The notes beneath the pieces are model-generated. The model was given only the letters and a program-made list of their open reading frames with translations, did not search any database and was not told where the DNA came from. This document shows positions 1 through 11,935 of a DNA stretch of 64,000 nt, in pieces. The stretch's first letter is position 1. The number at the start of each line of letters is the position of its first letter. Both the position numbers and the translations under genes were made by a program. The stretch is from Corythoichthys intestinalis (Eukaryota > Chordata > Actinopteri > Syngnathiformes > Syngnathidae): positions 25,572,501 to 25,636,500 of the forward strand of contig NC_080401.1 in the NCBI RefSeq assembly GCF_030265065.1, read 5' to 3'.

Positions 1-468
1 GCATTTCATTGGCTTTCCAAGGATGAAACCGTTGGGGTGTGTAGTCTTTCAACACTGCTGTGGTGAGTCACAGAACCGACCAAAACTTTTCTCTTACGTG
101 CAAATCCTGACGCTGTGCCACCAAAACAACAACTAGGAGAGGAACTAGACAAGATACGGTCTGATTGGTGGCCACAAGGTCTTCCCACTTGTCCGTAGCC
201 TTTGGTTGGCACTTGCACTCATGTCTTGCGAAATTCTCAGCTCAGTCAGGGGTGGAATAACACAACAAGCACACGTCAAGCAGGGGGCGGAGACAGTGTG
301 CTCAAGACAGGCACAGCTCATCTCGCACGTAGCATGCGTAAGCTCGCAAGAGTCCATTGAATAGAGGATCCGGTTGCTCCAGGCGTTGAGCTCCCTGGAA
401 TGGTTGATGTTATTGTAACTCGCAGTTACATCATATGGATTTATTCATTAAAATCAAGATCTCTATAA
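1..468. other. No gene recognised
   Basis: I see no exon, RNA gene or recognisable repeat in this stretch. The short open frames have no splice context and no family resemblance that I know. Confidence 0.4.
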
Positions 469-1060
469 TAGGCATGTGCCGGTATGAGATTCTGTATCAT
501 GTTTACATTGTACATCCACTCTTTCTCAACACAGACAGTTGCCAGAGAGAAAAAAAAACACTTTTTACCACCGCTTAGACACACTAAACATGCTGGAGCT
601 GACTCTCGTAGCTGGTGGGAAACATTCATGACAGTATTTACTAACCTTTAATTTTGTATAAATGCGAAATCATGGAGGTATTTCTTACTCAGCAGCCACC
701 CTCTGCAAACCTGTTTTACATGTCGGTTGACCCTTCTCCTCTAAGCTGCGGCCGTCTGTAACTTTTCTGTAGCCGACGTATTCCCATACCAGCGATTTTG
801 TTTTCTTTGATTGGGGAAAAGTTCAGGAGTTTCAGCTCCTCCAGCCATCGTTTGACTCACTGACACTGAACAACAACCCGTGGGGTGGGGGTGGGGCGTT
901 TATGAGTCTTGCAGCTGCAAGTGATGAATTTCTCCCTGCATTTCTCGGGACATAAAAAATAGCTAATACCGTAGGAACGGTATGACGGAAAATTTATGCG
1001 GTTTTGAAACCGTGTTTTCATACCACGGTATACCTTGAAACCAGTAATCGGCAATGTCTA
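469..1060. mobile_element. Short inverted-repeat element (MITE-like)
   Basis: The left edge reads TAGGCATGTGCCGGTATGAG and the right edge, read on the other strand, is a similar TAGACATTGCCGATTACTGG. The right half contains a run of 'ggtat' palindromes. A related right end recurs at 6292-6430, which supports a dispersed family. There is no coding capacity. The boundaries are approximate and the superfamily is not assigned. Confidence 0.4.
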
Positions 1061-1960
1061 CTATTATGGGATCCCAAACTGGGCTCAGAGGTTTGGATCT
1101 GTGACCTATAGCTTGGCAGTCAGTGAAGTAATTTGCAATTATATTTTATAATCCACAGAAGGGTTCACAATATAAATGTATAGTTTTACTTAACAGTTTC
1201 CCTTTCAAAAAGTTAAAATAGTAGATAAAAACAAATAAAATCCAGTATTTCCAGGAAATGGCTTCCCTTAGTGGAGGCAGACCTTTTTATCAATGGCAGT
1301 ACTATTTTGGTCAATCAAATGCAAGTATGCCCGATTGCCCACAACTTCTTATTCATTCTTGTTCATTATCGCAAGCACCTGTGCTTGAGTCAAGCAGTGT
1401 GAATGTGCCTGGGTATAACTGACGTCACAAAATGGTTGTACTTTTAAGCGATGTCATTTTTGTGTTGAAACATTTCTCCATTATGAAAAGTCTTACGAAA
1501 TTTGCAATATCCGTACTGAAATACTTAAGACTTTGTCTATCATATTTAGGTAATTTATACAAAATTTTGTCTGTCCTTTTACACAGTTCATAGAGGGAGA
1601 ACTTCAAAGGAGGAACTCTATGTTTTGGTTTACGGCATGTCACCTGAGGAAGGTGCACAGATTGTAAACGGTGAGTAGACGTGCTTTGAGTTTGCGCAAG
1701 TTTATTATATTTATTGATATATTTATTCTGGTTCGGTAGCAATAAATTAGACAAGTAAATTAGCACAATTTGAATGTACAGTACATTGTTAGCTGCTGCT
1801 ATAGACTGCTCTTCGACTGCTTCATCACCAACAATAACTTCGAAATTGTCTCCCTATTGCAAGGAAATCGTCTCCTCCATCCTGTCTTGTTTTGAAAGTG
1901 TGCAGTTTGCCAATCACGTGACTGGTACCTTCAACCTTACAGAGCCCTATTGGCCTAATC
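1061..1960. other. Intergenic, no recognised gene
   Basis: AT-rich DNA. A 113-codon open frame on the minus strand (1425-1766) has no motif I recognise and no convincing flanking splice sites. I regard it as a possible old repeat fragment rather than a gene. Confidence 0.35.
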
Positions 1961-2176
1961 CAGGGGTGCCCAACTCCGGTCCTCGAGAACCCCTATCCAG
2001 CTTGTTTTCCATGTCTCCCCTCCTTGAACACACCTGAATTAAATGATCAGCTCATCAGCAAGCTCTGCAGGAGCCTGACAATGATCCTGATTATTTAAAT
2101 CAGGTGTGTTGGAGGAGAGAGAAATGGAAAACAAGCTGGTTAGGGGTCTCTCGAGGACTGGACTTATGCACCCCTT
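1961..2176. mobile_element. hAT-type MITE, about 216 bp
   Basis: The element starts CAGGGGTGCCCAAC and ends GCACCCCTT, and its two halves are roughly complementary (the 'gtcctcgag', 'ttttccat' and 'aacaagctgg' blocks recur inverted). It is flanked by GCCTAATC and GTCTAATC, an 8-bp duplication with 7 of 8 matching. The 8-bp target and CAGGGG end are typical of hAT elements. It is non-autonomous. Confidence 0.65.
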
Positions 2177-3213
2177 GTCTAATCATTTGAAATTTACTAG
2201 TTTTCACAACCATCTCTGTCTATTAACTCTTGTTTTACAGCTTTGATATGGCCTTTTGCTTTTCTCTACGTGTACTTGGCGTCTTTGTGGGTTGACTACA
2301 AGATTTCATCTCATTATTGACGTCACCTACATCTAAATAGTCTAAATCCGCAAAGTTGTCCAACAGCATGTTTCCTGCAAACTTGTTCTCAACAGTCCTA
2401 CAAAACCCCGTCCATTCACAACAAACAAGCACCCCTCCCCGGACGTACACCACTGCGGATACAGACTGCCCTGGTTCTTACATAAGCCTCTGAATCGACT
2501 CATTAACCTGATTCAAGCAGCCCCCAACCCCCCCTTGTTTCTTGCTTTCAGTGGATGTCAGCCAGGGATTGCGAGGGATTGATGATGACTAGTGCACTGT
2601 ACAGTACAGCGCAATAATGTTTGACTCGTGCATTTCGGCATCTAGTGCCACCTAGCGTCCGCTTGAGGAAAAAAATGCTATCGTCGTCTCGTGCTTGGCA
2701 GCAGGTTTTGTCACGTGAAGATCAAGTCTCGTGTAGGAGGAGTTTGGTATGCGCAACATGTGCCTGCGGATCTGACAACTGAGAAGCTGCCTGCTGTTGG
2801 CAGCCAAACGTGTACAATAACCCTAACTTGATAAGGTTAGAGGCACCCGCCAGCCGCCACTGTATTTTTACTTCTTTTAATGTAGGCCTCTTTTCATCCA
2901 GGTTGTAAATTCTGATCTCTAGCAAATGTCTTTTCCTGGAAATTAACAGAAAGATAGGAGACTACAGTAAATGGAAATACACCACGAATTTACAAAACAA
3001 TAACATTCCAAACAAATTATATGTACGCATTTAAGTATAAGGGTAATTTTGGATTGATTGTATAGTTTTAGAGTCAGGTTTGTTTTTAAATATTATTTTC
3101 ACAGTTTAAGCAACAATGGTACTTCACTTACGTAGTACTGGTAAATTAAATGTATTTGCTTCACTTTGTCAATTACATGCTTTGTGTTGCGAGCCAGCAT
3201 TTTAGGTATGAAC
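2177..3213. other. Intergenic, no recognised gene
   Basis: No gene or assignable repeat seen. A 72-codon minus-strand open frame (2235-2453) is unremarkable. Confidence 0.35.
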
Positions 3214-4080
3214 TAGGCCTGCACAACATATCGTTTGAAAATCACCGTCACGTTGTGCACTTGCGCAGTAGTCCCATTGCAGGACGTACGATTATTTTTG
3301 TTTTTTAATGTGAAATTTAGTTTTGCGCCGTAAAAGCAGCAGTTGTGCAGAGACGTGGCTTCCTGGATCCCTTTTATATACACTTATCTTCATCATTCAC
3401 GTATAAACCCCTTTAGCCTGGATTAAACGGTATCATATCAATACTAGGGATGTCCCAATCGCTTATTTTTGAACCCAAGTCCAAGTCACCGGATTTTGAG
3501 AATACAGATAGAGTCCCTATCTGATATACGGAAAAAAGTTGTTTTTTGCTTTGACTTCCACGCTGCCGAGAACAGCCTCTCACTTACACAATGAATGAAT
3601 TGCCACAGCACACTTTAGACTGTGTACCAAGCTAACGATGATTAACGCATTTGCGCCTTTGATCGTAGCGCTGCCGAGGCGTCTCTGGCCAGATCACAGC
3701 TGCGAACCTGACAATCATTCGTTAGCTTTAAGTACCAAACGCCAGCTGCACTGGTGACCAAGAAAAACAGATTGGTCGCACAGCCTAGCAGGAGCGAGGG
3801 TGAGAGGCGGTACGAGCATGAAGCAGAAAAACATAAATATATAAAAGTTTTTAAATTAAAAACCCTACCCTATCCTCTGAAAAAGGCGCGATTGGCCCAA
3901 ACATCTCTAGTGAATACAATATAGTCATAGTCAGTCAACCAAAGTCTTCCCAAATAAAAATATTCAAGTCATCTGTTGAAAACTCTTCTAGGTTTAATAT
4001 AGCAATATACTGTATATTGCAATACAGTATATCGCAAACCCCAAAAACATACTTTTTTCCCCCAATATCGTTCAGCCCTA
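3214..4080. mobile_element. hAT-like MITE with a second MITE nested inside
   Basis: The outer ends are CTAGGCCTGCACAACATATCG and, inverted, CTAGGGCTGAACGATATTGG. This resembles the widespread 'tagggctg-cacgatat' hAT-like MITE class of fish. A second element at about 3445-3909 has ends TAGGGATGTCCCAATCGC and, inverted, TAGAGATGTTTGGGCC. The same inner family recurs at 12731-13052. No transposase is seen. Confidence 0.5.
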
Positions 4081-4539
4081 GTATGAACAGACTCTTATTC
4101 CACTGCTACCATTTTTTAAACTCCTGATACCGAAAACCGGTTGGGTAGTATCAGCCGATGCAGGTACTGCAATGATACGTTTTGAGAAAAAAAAAAAAAT
4201 CACCCCCCCCCCCCCTTTTTTTTTTTCATCAACAGCAATTACATATTGTAGTTTACTACAATGTGAGCAAGGAGCTTTTGCTAGCCATTTTGCATGGATG
4301 TCTGCTCATAAAACAAGCGTTTACACGTACTAGTACAGTTTGAAGAGTGCCCTTTATTGGCTAATTATTAACATACAGGCAAACATAAGTGCAATTAATT
4401 TATCAGCAGGTACCAAGAATAATAATCAGGCATGAAAATGGGTCAGGGGTTAAAAAGGTGAGAAAGATGTGGAGGAAATATGTTCCGGCGTTATGCCAAA
4501 ATGTCCTCTGTCGGCGAAACGTCCTACATGTGGCGAATT

Positions 4540-4765
4540 TGACCATTTTAATTTTTCACATAAGGCTTAATATTCGAGCGGGGGTTTTTAGTTAGTTGGA
4601 GTTGATTTCAACCACCATTGACTCGTGCTGGCTTAGCCACTCTGGAGCACTGAAACTAACAAATAACTGGCAAACTGCGCAGAATTTGTTCAAATCAACT
4701 CCAATGACTAATTAAACCCCGGCTAACTCAAAGATTAAGCCTAATGTAAAAAATTATGAACTTCC
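4540..4765. repeat. Imperfect inverted repeat
   Basis: Two arms containing 'aggcttaat' and 'ggagttgattt' blocks face each other around a central segment of about 20 bases. This suggests a short palindromic MITE. No target duplication is established. Confidence 0.35.
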
Positions 4766-4789
4766 CCTTTAAAATAAAGACCATTGGAT

Positions 4790-4975
4790 ATGGCCATTAA
4801 AATGTTGTCTATAAAAGTTTTAGAGCAATAAAATAAACAACAAAAATGAATGAAATGAACAAGAATCCTTCAAACTACTGTATTTCATAATGGGTCCAAA
4901 TTATTTTTCGAACGGATCATGTGACCATAGCACCTTAGAGACAGCCGTTTGCATTGCTTAGCCAAAACTACAGCT
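4790..4975 (-). repeat. Dispersed repeat segment B, inverted copy
   Basis: This is the reverse complement of segments at 34330-34470 and 38135-38270. They share a run around 'gcaaatgaccgtc', 'cacatgatctgttcg' and 'aaaataattttga'. Three copies in one window show a dispersed family. Its class is not assigned. Confidence 0.45.
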
Positions 4976-7400
4976 GAGGAGGCAAAATGGATATTTAGAA
5001 TTTCTTTAAACCTAAGCTTTCAAAACCTTCAACAACAACTGAGCTTGAACCCAGGATTGAGCACGAGCAGTATCAAAAAGTCCTTGCTTTCGTGTTACCT
5101 GTTGTGCTGTAATTCCAAGTGGTGCTTGAATTGGATGCTTGTAGCGGTCGACAGTCTTTTTGAGCCAGCGCAAAGTTCGCAGCGCATGGAGATATTTTTG
5201 TCATCTTTACTGGACAAAAATGTGAAGTAATGGCTGTGTTTCCAGTGTGCAAATGCAGCCGTTTGTAGTGTATCTCCTGCCTATTTCATTGCATCCTGGC
5301 GAGGAAGCAAGGCTATGTTGTTTTGGCCGCAAACTCCCAGCGCTCACGGCTCACGCATCATGGTAATACACGTGACCCTTTTTTTTTCCCATCCCTGATT
5401 AGAAAATGTGACATGTGATGTCACTCCCATGACTACAGTATTCTTCATTCTACATACATTATGGGGCAATAACAAAATAATAACGTACAGGCATCAAGGA
5501 AAGTAATTTTACTCAGATTACTGATTTAGAAAAATGAACGCGTTAGATTGTTCTTTCCTGAAAGAAAGTAATCAGATTACAGTTACGCATTACTCACATA
5601 ACGCGTTACTGACAACACTGCTTTTATATTACCGTTAAATACACAACCTTGAAGCTACCTTAACGGGAGCTATTTTTTCACCGGACGCTCTGGCAGTGTT
5701 CAACGCAAGCTGCAACAAACGGCAGTAACTTTGTCATACCGCAAAATATGAAAACGATTAAAACCATTACTCACCAAATTCAATATGCTGGCAAATGCAT
5801 TCATCTAAAAAAATTGGGAGTGAGACCTCACCTCGTCCAGCGAACGTGAATTTGTGCTTAGGACAAGATCATCTGTCGCAATTAGCGATCTTTGACACTC
5901 TTTTTTTCCTCCCCGCATACAAACTTGTTTCTCTCTCAGCGGCAGTGATTAACCTCAATGAAGTTGCTCTCCTAGCTTAGCTAAGCCTTGCATATCATTC
6001 GTCTTTGTAAGTTTTTAGTAACTTTGTGTACTGAATTTGAAAGGAAAATGTGTTTTGTTTTTGGCGAACTTTTTCATGAAGCTAAACTGTTGAAGCGACT
6101 CACACGTGGAAAAATACGATTGTACAACGTTTTAAATGTATTCATTTGGTATATTTCAGTTACCACGATTTGAGAGCTCAATGCATTGCAGAATTTACAC
6201 CTTGCGTTTGGAAAGTTTGTTTTTGGGTTTGCTGGAATAGCGTCACTGACACTCGCAGCATCAAACAGGGGAAGGGGTCAGCGCTGCCGCGCCAAGCCAC
6301 TTCTGGCTGCATTTTCGACACATGAAAAATAACGAATACGTAGTACTGTATGACGGAAAATTTTAGTGGTTTTGTAACCGCAACGTTTTCATAGCATGGT
6401 AAACCGTGAAGGTAACCGGCACATGCCTACACCCGACCCCCCCCCACTCCCCTTAAAAGTTTTCTCATCGGATCTACACGATTCACGTAGGTCATCTTTT
6501 TTTACTTCAAAACGGCGAATTTCGCCGAAAGGTGAGAGATTTTCATGCCTGAATAATAAAATTTGGGCTCCAAGGATTGATAGATTCTGTTCCATACTAC
6601 ATAGCTACCTAGTTTCAAGACGATCGGTTCATGAATGACATGAACGTTTGTGTTCACAAGAACAACCTGAGTGGTGACTTGAGAGGTAGCTGTACCCAAA
6701 TTAATGGCTTGTGCGTTCAATTGATTTGCATCTTAGAATCACTGAATTGAGCGTTAATTCATTTGTAACTGAAAATCAGTCAAATGTGAAGTTTTTAAAA
6801 ATAACCATTAAAAAAAATTACACAAGTGGCTTCATTACAGTACGATACAGAAGGAACCTTTAATGAAACAAACTGATCATTTAAGCTGTACAGTAACAAA
6901 TCACACATTTTCATTTTGGACGAAAAAATAAAAGCAAAATCATGCTGGAATGATCCGAAATTTAAAAAAAAAAAAACATCAACGTTGACCTCTTATCACG
7001 TTTTCTCTGTTCTTCTTAAAAGTTGAGCTTCTTTGTTAAAACCAACTGTCTGTAGCTAAAATAGATTACAATACTTAAATATAAAAATAGACTCTTTCAT
7101 GAATATATTTGCCATCCAAGACCTCAATGCAGCCTTCCCCGCCCCCCAGCCCCGATGGACGGATGTGATTGTCCGGTGTGCGCATCCACAGCTCAGCTTG
7201 GGCCCCTTTAGTGGCACATTCGAGAGGTCATCTCTTTCTGCAGAAAACACATAGCACATGCACACAGCTCCGGTGAGATACAGCAAGAAGTACGTGCATA
7301 AATTTACATTTGCATAACGGTGCCATAAAACTAAATCAATCATACAAACATCTAACCCTGCATTTACTTCAGTTTTTGTAGGGAAAAAAATGAACAATAA
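4976..7400. other. Gene-poor DNA with repeat fragments
   Basis: No host exon recognised. Contents include the end of a repeat with 'acgcgttactgacaacactg' (5600-5622) and a second copy of the MITE end described at 469-1060 (6292-6430). The rest is AT-rich single-copy-looking DNA. Confidence 0.35.
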
Positions 7401-7404
7401 TTAA

Positions 7405-9067
7405 AGAGCATATGACACGAGAAAAAAAGTCTTAAATGGCATCATTATGTGAATTAGAATCATATTTTGAGACGATTCGACTATATACAACAATTTAGCA
7501 AAGCGCAGATGACGAGAAATTAGTCTTTTAATCTGCCGGTTAGCCACGCCTACCATTATAGGGCTTTAGCGTCCCCAACAGGTGGATGACGTCAGCGGTA
7601 GACTGGGCTCATCGGTTTTACTATTCAGCCCATTGAGGGGGAATTATTCAGAACGAGGAAAACGCGACGAAGAGAGCCGCAAGATGTCATTGTTTCAGTC
7701 TCTCTACTCCAATATTTTTACAGGATATTCTTTTTATCCAAGTATTTTCCCCCAATAGCTATATAAATGGCTTGAGAAGGACCAGTCAGCCCGTCGAGGG
7801 GGAACTATTCACAACGAGGAAAACGCGACGAAGAGAGCGGCAAAATGTCATTGTTTCTGTCTCTTTACTTCAATATTTTTACAGGATATTCTTTTTATCC
7901 AAGTATTCTCCCCAATAGCTATATAAATGGCTTGAGAAGGACCAGTCAGCCCGTCGAGGGGGAACTATTCACAACGAGGAAAACGCAACGAAGAGAGCAG
8001 CAAAATGTCATTGTTTCTGTCTCTTTACTTCAATATTTTTACAGGATATTCTTTTTATCCAAGTATTTTTCCCCAACAGCTATATAAATGGCATGGTCAT
8101 GACAAATAAGTCTTGTGCTGAATGGAATATGAAATAATAAAAATGCATTCATTCAGGACGACATGGCAAAATTACTCCATAATGGTCAAAACTGTCGACT
8201 TCACCTTTACTGTCGCACCTCCCGAACGATATTTTATGACACCTAAATCGGACATATGTCATTTCCTTTCCCCGGCTTCGGAGAATGTAAACAAACCAGA
8301 AGGCGTGACAGCTAGCCGACATGCTAACCCGAACCGAGTGATGTTTCAAAGTCTTCGAAGCGGAAAATCACACACAACTATCCTGGATTATTTGACATGA
8401 CGACCCGGTTGTCGATTGTCTTCGCGGATCGGCAAACCGCCCGGCGGAGAGCAATTTACAGTTCGTTCCCCGGAGGAGGGTGGCTGGAGTTGTTGTGCAG
8501 CTAACATGCTGCTGCTAATGAGCATTAGGAGAGCTTTTTACATGCCTATCAATGATCAAATGTAAGTAGTCCTTCATTTAAAGGAAGTTTGTAGTGTTTA
8601 CTTTGTCGCTGTATTCGTATTTGACATAATACAAAACAAGATGTTTACTCACTTCCTCGTAAGTCCAATGGTCCCACAGTAAATATCCACGGTGAATGGG
8701 AACCTTTTGAAACTCCAAAAAGGCGCATACGCCTCCCCCTCATACAGAATGATTTTTCTGCAGCCGTTTGGCTGGCGTGATGCGAAAAATAAACGTATTA
8801 ATCCGCAAAATCAGCTGAATCCTTCGTCCTCAAACACAAGAGTACACTGTAGCGTGAAGAGGACGTCTTCTACCGTACACGTCACAGCGCCCTCCTCCTC
8901 AATGCAAGACCGAAGCCGGAAGTCACTCATTTTCATGGCGCGGGATTCAAAAAACTAAATAAAAATAGCGATCGCTTCCACACACATCCAAGCGGCCCAT
9001 ATCATTCAGGGGCATAAAATACCGTGTGTATTATGAAATAAACATGCTTTTTCGTGTCACAGGCACT
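7405..9067. mobile_element. TTAA-flanked element with terminal inverted repeats
   Basis: After TTAA (7401-7404) the left end reads AGAGCATATGACACG. Inverted from the right TTAA (9068-9071) the end reads AGTGCCTGTGACACG, followed by 'aaaaagcatg'. TTAA flanks suggest a piggyBac-type target, but no transposase is recognisable. The body carries three tandem 160-bp units (7626-8100). The right third (about 8451-9067) recurs inverted at 51130-51720. Confidence 0.6.
7626..8100 (+). repeat. Three tandem copies of a ~160-bp unit
   Basis: Units begin at 7626, 7787 and 7947 with 'cagcccrtygagggggaa'. They continue through 'acgaggaaaacgc' and 'aggatattctttttatcc' to 'gctatataaatgg', with few differences. 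Units 2 and 3 are closer to each other than to unit 1. Their reading frame stays open across copies 2 and 3, giving a repeated peptide, but there is no evidence that it is translated. Confidence 0.85.
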
Positions 9068-9071
9068 TTAA

Positions 9072-9591
9072 AATTGTCCTCACAAAGTTTGACAATCCTG
9101 ATTGGTTGATGTCACTATTGAGGAATTATTACACTTCCACAGAGGATACATTAGTGGTCCCATGATTTAAGCTAACCTGCGGGGGCTAGTCCTTGCTCCT
9201 CTTTCTCGATGCACATTTAAGAGATGCTCTTAAATATGGCGGCGTGAGAACACCTTCCGGGTTGCCATGAACGTTTAAGGGAAGAGGAATTTTGCCATTA
9301 AGAGACTTGAGATCAACCTTTGGAGTCTCCTTCAAATTTTAATGAAGTGGGACGTCTTGGTACATTGCTGTGACCGAACGGGCATCAAACAGGCTTCATA
9401 TTCTAAACTGAGCAACAGTGAATGATGACCTTATGAACAATTTTTAAGCCTGGAGTCTTCCACATAGACAATTGAACCAAACTGAAGAAATGTAGCCTGT
9501 GCAGGTGACTCTACCGTGAGGATATGATTTTTTTGTTGTTTGGGAACTTATAAGATATTAATTTTCAAGTCCGCCTCGTGCCATATATGTA
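9072..9591. other. Intergenic, nothing recognised
   Basis: No gene, RNA or assignable repeat seen. Confidence 0.35.
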
Positions 9592-10069
9592 CAGTAGTAC
9601 CGCTACATACAAATTTAATTAGTTCCAGGAACTGGTATGTAAGTCGAAATGGTCGTATGTCGAGCGGGATTTTCCCATACGAATACATTATAATTTGATT
9701 AATTCGTTTCACAGCCCAAAAACCTGTGCTAAATCCTTAATAAATACTGCAGGTACAATTACAAATAGCAAAACAAAAAAATTATAAATACAAATCGGAA
9801 TAATAGTAATAATATAATAATGTAACAAATCGGGTTCTAATGTGTCTGTTGTGTTTTGCATGCTGTTCCTGAGCACACCGTGTGACTAGGGAAAGGGTTG
9901 GAGAGGTGCAGAAGAGTGGGAAGTTTTTACTTCCTCTTCTTATGTTCTGTTGTTGTTGCTGTTGGCTACTGTGGACAGGAGCCGTGTCACGTTGCACAAG
10001 TTCTAAAATAAATGACAAACTTGACGACTTCCTTGTTTGTCAAAGGGACCGTATGTTGAGGTACCACTG
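9592..10069. mobile_element. TA-target MITE, copy 1 of a pair
   Basis: Ends are CAGTAGTACCGCTACATAC and, inverted from 10069, CAGTGGTACCTCAACATAC. The left flank is TA. Subterminal blocks ('gtcgagcgggatttt', 'cattataatttgatt') are shared with the neighbour at 10075-11616. No coding capacity. This is a mariner-like non-autonomous family judged by its TA target. Confidence 0.6.
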
Positions 10070-10074
10070 TCCCA

Positions 10075-11616
10075 TAGTGGTACCTCAACACACGATCCTT
10101 TCGACATACGACGAAAAATGCTCGAAATACGATTTATGATAGCGCTGCAATTTCATTGTTTTCCTGCAAGACGGCACGGTGGATTTCCTTGTAAGAGAAA
10201 TCAACATGGGTCCCAGGAAGGTTAGTGCAGGTGGTGAAAAAAAAAGGAAAAAGGTGACGCTCGCGATTGAAATTCAGAAGGAAATGATCGAAAAATATGT
10301 GCATGGTGTGCGTGGGTGAACTGGCCTTTTATTACCAATTTATTATTATTGTGACATAGCCAAGGAAGTTGCCAGCTTCGTCAGGTTTTTAATCATTTCA
10401 GAACAGAAAAACACGGCTACTTTCCGCGGTAGCCGACGCCAACAACAACAGAACATGAAAAATAAAAATTTCTCACTATCACACCTCTCTCTCATCAGTC
10501 ACCCAGTAAATTTAGGAACAGCATGCAAAACACAACTGCCATATTAGAACACGATTTGGTACATTATTATTATTCCGATTTGTATTTCATTTTTTCGTTT
10601 TGCTATGTGTGATTGCAATTTGTAATTGTACCAGGATTATTTATTAAGGATTTAGCATAGATTTTTGGAATGTGGAACGAATTACCGAAATTTTCGGACA
10701 ATAAGCCGCTTCTTTTTTCCTTCATTTTGAATCCTGCGGCTTATAGTCCATTACGGCTTATTTGTTGATTTATTTGGGTTAATAGGTAACACTTCATTTG
10801 ACAGCGGCATCATAACACTGTCATAAGACAGTCATAAATCTGACATGACACTATCACGGGCATTACTGAATGCTTATGTCATCGTCATACGACAGATTAT
10901 GTCACTAACTTCTTTATGTCCAGCTAGGATCTTTTACATTTAAATCCATTCAAAAGTGAGATAATTTGCCAGATAACACTAAATTACATCTGTTATACTC
11001 ATTCATAAATACTCACAACAGTGTCATGTCATAATAACGACAGTCAAATGGCGCCACTGTCAAATAAAGTTTTGCCAAAAACCATAACTAGCAATTAGTC
11101 AAACAACTGGAACACTAACTGAAGAAGTAATTAGCACAGGACATGGATTTTGATTGCTATTTACATCTGTAGCTGCAATGCATGCTAGGAGGCATGTTGG
11201 ACAACAACAGTGTTGATAGCAGTTGGCAGCAGAGGTTGACCGTCTCCCCCAAGGGAGCAGTGATGATCAAAATGAGGCTTCTTGAAGCAATGAAGCTTCA
11301 TCGTGGTTTATTTGGTCTTATGACAGTCATATGATGCCGCTGTCAAATAAAGTGTTACCGGTTTGGTGTAAATATCCAATAATACATTGAGGACAGCTGC
11401 GACTTATAGTCCAGTGCTGCTTATCTATTTTACAAAAGCCGTTTTCTGCCAAATTTGGTGGGTAGCATCTTATAAGCAGGTGCGCCTTATAGTGCGAAAA
11501 TTACGGTAATCAAATTATAATGTATTCTGATGGAAAAATCCCGCTCGACCTGCGACAATTTCGACTTATAAACCAGGTCTTGGAATGGATTACATTCGTA
11601 TGTGGAGGGAGCACTG
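10075..11616. mobile_element. TA-target MITE, copy 2, interrupted by another MITE
   Basis: It starts (T)AGTGGTACCTCAACAC and ends, inverted, CAGTGCTCCCTCCACATACG. It faces copy 1 head to head, so the six-base gap between them sits at the centre of a perfect-looking hairpin (10050-10090). A different element (10685-11506) is inserted at a TA. The uninterrupted site is preserved in copy 1. Confidence 0.6.
10685..11506. mobile_element. TA-target inverted-repeat element ('CCGTAATTTTCGGAC' family), copy 1
   Basis: Ends are CCGAAATTTTCGGAC and, inverted, CCGTAATTTTCGCAC, flanked by TA on both sides. An inner segment, 'ggtaacact...ttgacagcggc' to 'gctgtcaaataaagtgttacc', looks like a second nested palindromic unit. 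Other copies lie at 13965-16015, 22314-24159 and 22937-23772. No transposase is present. Confidence 0.7.
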
Positions 11617-11732
11617 TGTATAAATAATACCAACCTTTAGATATTTAATCACCCACAATTTGTGGTCATGTAAATACATTTAAAACAAGGTGCATTTTTG
11701 TCACGTGACATGCTGTCATCCTTTCAACTTAC

Positions 11733-11935
11733 CAGAGGCTCCAGCTCTTTATGATCCGTGAGATTGAACTCTGTGACAAAGTAATAGAAATGCTTGTAGC
11801 AGGTGTTGACATGAGCCTCGGCCCCCATCTGGCTCACACGATCAAAGTGGTGGATGTAGACATGGACAAACACCCGGAACAAGCGGGATAAGATCTTCTT
11901 TGCCACCTGCATGAAGGTCTTAGGGAATGGAGTAC
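11733..11935 (-). CDS. mob3a: mob3 coding exon 2
   Basis: It starts after an AG at 11936-11937 and completes the glycine codon ([16 protein letters not shown]). It ends at CTG followed by GTAAGT. It holds the conserved C-terminal half, including HIHHFDR-type and [10 protein letters not shown] motifs. The acceptor tract is purine-rich and weak, but phase and homology agree. Confidence 0.88.

Noticed and set aside
1425-1766. 113-codon minus-strand open frame as a gene
   Set aside because: No family resemblance, no splice context, and composition like the surrounding AT-rich DNA.
7626-8100. Regular repeats as a CRISPR-like array
   Set aside because: Three 160-bp units in direct tandem without spacers, inside a eukaryotic transposon.
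8245-8280. A minus-strand KEMT...CH stretch that resembles the missing MOB3 C-terminus
   Set aside because: The spacing is wrong (KEMTYVRFRCHK, no stop after CH), there is no good acceptor, and it lies inside the TTAA-flanked repeat.
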